Shown here one piece after another: positions 5,935-6,692 of a DNA stretch of 6,692 nt (the stretch's first letter is position 1; each line of letters starts with the position of its first letter). Made by a program: the position numbers and the translations under genes. The stretch is from Chloroflexota bacterium (GTDB taxonomy: Bacteria > Chloroflexota > Dormibacteria > Aeolococcales > Aeolococcaceae). The DNA is taken from NCBI GenBank assembly GCA_005889515.1, contig VBHE01000142.1, positions 1 through 6,692 of the forward strand, read 5' to 3'. The notes under the pieces are model-generated. The model ran no database searches. It was not told the origin of the DNA and was given only the letters and a program-made list of their open reading frames with translations.

Positions 5935-6616
5935 AGGCGGCGGGCAGCGGCAGCCGCAGCGCCTCCTCGAGCATCTCGCCATAGCGCTCGCGGCTCACCT
6001 CCACCGCGCCGAGGCTCGCGAGGTGCTCGGTGCACCACTGCACGTCGAGAAGCCGTCCCGCGCGGGCGGCGGCCTCGGCGCCGCCCTCGCCGGCGGAGAG
6101 CAGCTCGACGAGGTGGAGGAGCGCGACCTTGGAGGCGTCGGTGGCGCGGTGGAACATCGACTCGCCGGCGAAGAGGCCGCCGATGGCGACGCCGTAGAGG
6201 CCGCCGGCGAGCTCGCCGTCCGCCGACCAGGCCTCGACCGAGTGCGCCCAGCCGAGCCGGTGGAGCCGGACGTAGGCCGCACGGATCGCGGGGTCGATCC
6301 AGGCCCCCGGCCGGCGAGGGTCGGCACACGCCTCGACCACCTGCGCAAAGGCGGTGTCGACGCGGATCTCGAAGCGACGGTCGGAGCGGCGGAGCCGGCG
6401 CGCGAAGTGGAGCCCGTCGAGGGGGAGGATGCCCCGTGGCTCGGGCGACCACCACGCCAGCCTGCGCCGGCCGAGCGGCATCGGGAAGATCCCGGCCCGG
6501 TAGGCGGCGAGGAGGGTCCCGGGCTCGAGGTCGCCCCCGAGGCCGACCACCTCGCCGTCGGCGGCGCGGGCGGGGTCGGGGAAGGTCCACTTCGACGGGG
6601 GTGGCTCGACCGGCAT
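5918..6616 (-). CDS. aat: Leucyl/phenylalanyl-tRNA-protein transferase
   Basis: 232 residues against 234 in E. coli Aat. Signatures in order: WTFPDP (10-15), GEVVGLGGDLEPGTLLAAYR (21-40) running into AGIFPM, AWWSPEPRGILPLDGLH (54-70), AWID (105-108), RLGWAHSVEAW (120-130), GGLYGVAIGGLFAGESMF (138-155), ASKVALLHLV (161-170) and LLDVQWCTEHLASLGA (189-204). The enzyme is a GNAT-fold transferase that moves Leu or Phe from charged tRNA to the N-terminal Lys or Arg of proteins, marking them for ClpS/ClpAP degradation in the bacterial N-degron pathway. The usual partner clpS or clpA is not in the window. The start matches the conserved N-terminus; no Shine-Dalgarno precedes it. The last 17 bp overlap the convergent TSUP gene. 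Confidence 0.97.
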   Translation of the reverse strand: MPVEPPPSKWTFPDPARAADGEVVGLGGDLEPGTLLAAYRAGIFPMPLGRRRLAWWSPEPRGILPLDGLHFARRLRRSDRRFEIRVDTAFAQVVEACADPRRPGAWIDPAIRAAYVRLHRLGWAHSVEAWSADGELAGGLYGVAIGGLFAGESMFHRATDASKVALLHLVELLSAGEGGAEAAARAGRLLDVQWCTEHLASLGAVEVSRERYGEMLEEALRLPLPAAFRGGA

Positions 6617-6692
6617 GGGACTGGAGTTTGCGGCAACCCCCGACGGCCATCGGCGATGATTCGGCGGTGCTGCTGCCCGCGGGGTACACGGA
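6601..6692 (+). CDS. Partial N-terminus, possibly ThiL/AIR-synthase-like
   Basis: A plus-strand frame stays open to the window edge and encodes TAIGDDSAVLLPAGYT (6643-6690). Isoleucine-Gly-Asp-Asp-x-Ala-Val-Leu near the N-terminus is the Mg-ATP-binding mark of thiamine-monophosphate kinase (ThiL) and related AIR-synthase-fold enzymes. Third codon positions from 6646 on are 13 of 15 G or C, as expected for a gene here. The start is uncertain: GTG at 6601 would place the 5' end inside aat on the other strand, and TTG at 6628 would leave few residues before the motif. Only about 30 codons are visible, so the identity is tentative. Confidence 0.35.
   Translation, partial: MARPAWDWSLRQPPTAIGDDSAVLLPAGYT

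Noticed and set aside
4863..5984. Arg-rich plus-strand frame over the Cys4 and TSUP genes
   Set aside because: Out of frame with the clear TSUP protein; Arg/Gly/Pro-rich shadow typical of GC-rich DNA.
1..6692. CRISPR array, insertion sequence, tRNA or riboswitch
   Set aside because: No spaced direct repeats, transposase motifs, cloverleaf-like segments or B12-box sequence were seen by eye; gaps between genes are too short for most of these.

Overview
The window is very GC-rich, with third codon positions almost always G or C, and densely packed: about nine genes, overlapping ends, and no gene-free stretch longer than about 80 bases. An F420-type luciferase-like oxidoreductase, a stand-alone 5'-3' exonuclease of the kind common in Gram-positive high-GC lineages, and weak or absent Shine-Dalgarno sites on several genes suggest an actinobacterium or a high-GC relative of the Chloroflexota/Dormibacterota type. 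The lineage is an inference; no rRNA or other marker gene is present.

Left part (1-1167): a minus-strand ATP-grasp ligase runs off the left edge (372 codons present, C-terminus missing). Its start lies 51 bp from a divergent gene, and this short shared region holds a 7-bp perfect inverted repeat and an AT-rich GATAAT hexamer.

Core (1168-4076): three plus-strand genes spaced by 25 and 28 bp form a likely operon. They encode an NfuA-like Fe-S carrier (degenerate A-type domain plus NifU domain with CxxC), a B12-binding-type radical SAM enzyme ending in a Cys-Cys-Ala-Glu-Pro tail, and an F420-dependent LLM-class oxidoreductase. The radical SAM protein matches what I recall as the 'CUAEP/CCAEP-tail' radical SAM group, some members of which are selenoproteins. 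Here the would-be Sec position is TGT, one base from TGA, and it is followed by a hairpin whose geometry resembles a bacterial SECIS element. The likely logic is that the NfuA-like protein supplies [4Fe-4S] clusters, the radical SAM enzyme does radical chemistry on an unknown substrate, and the F420 enzyme does a hydride-transfer step. The pathway is not one I can name and is the best candidate here for an undescribed system.

Right part (4028-6692): a minus-strand pair encodes a 62-residue four-cysteine protein and a 5'-3' exonuclease overlapping it. The exonuclease gene converges on and overlaps the oxidoreductase gene by 49 bp. A plus-strand TSUP (TauE/SafE-like) membrane transporter follows, divergent from the pair. 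It converges with a 17-bp overlap on aat, the leucyl/phenylalanyl-tRNA-protein transferase of the bacterial N-degron pathway. At the right edge a plus-strand frame begins to encode an Ile-Gly-Asp-Asp-Ser-Ala-Val-Leu motif, suggesting the N-terminus of a ThiL/AIR-synthase-like protein.
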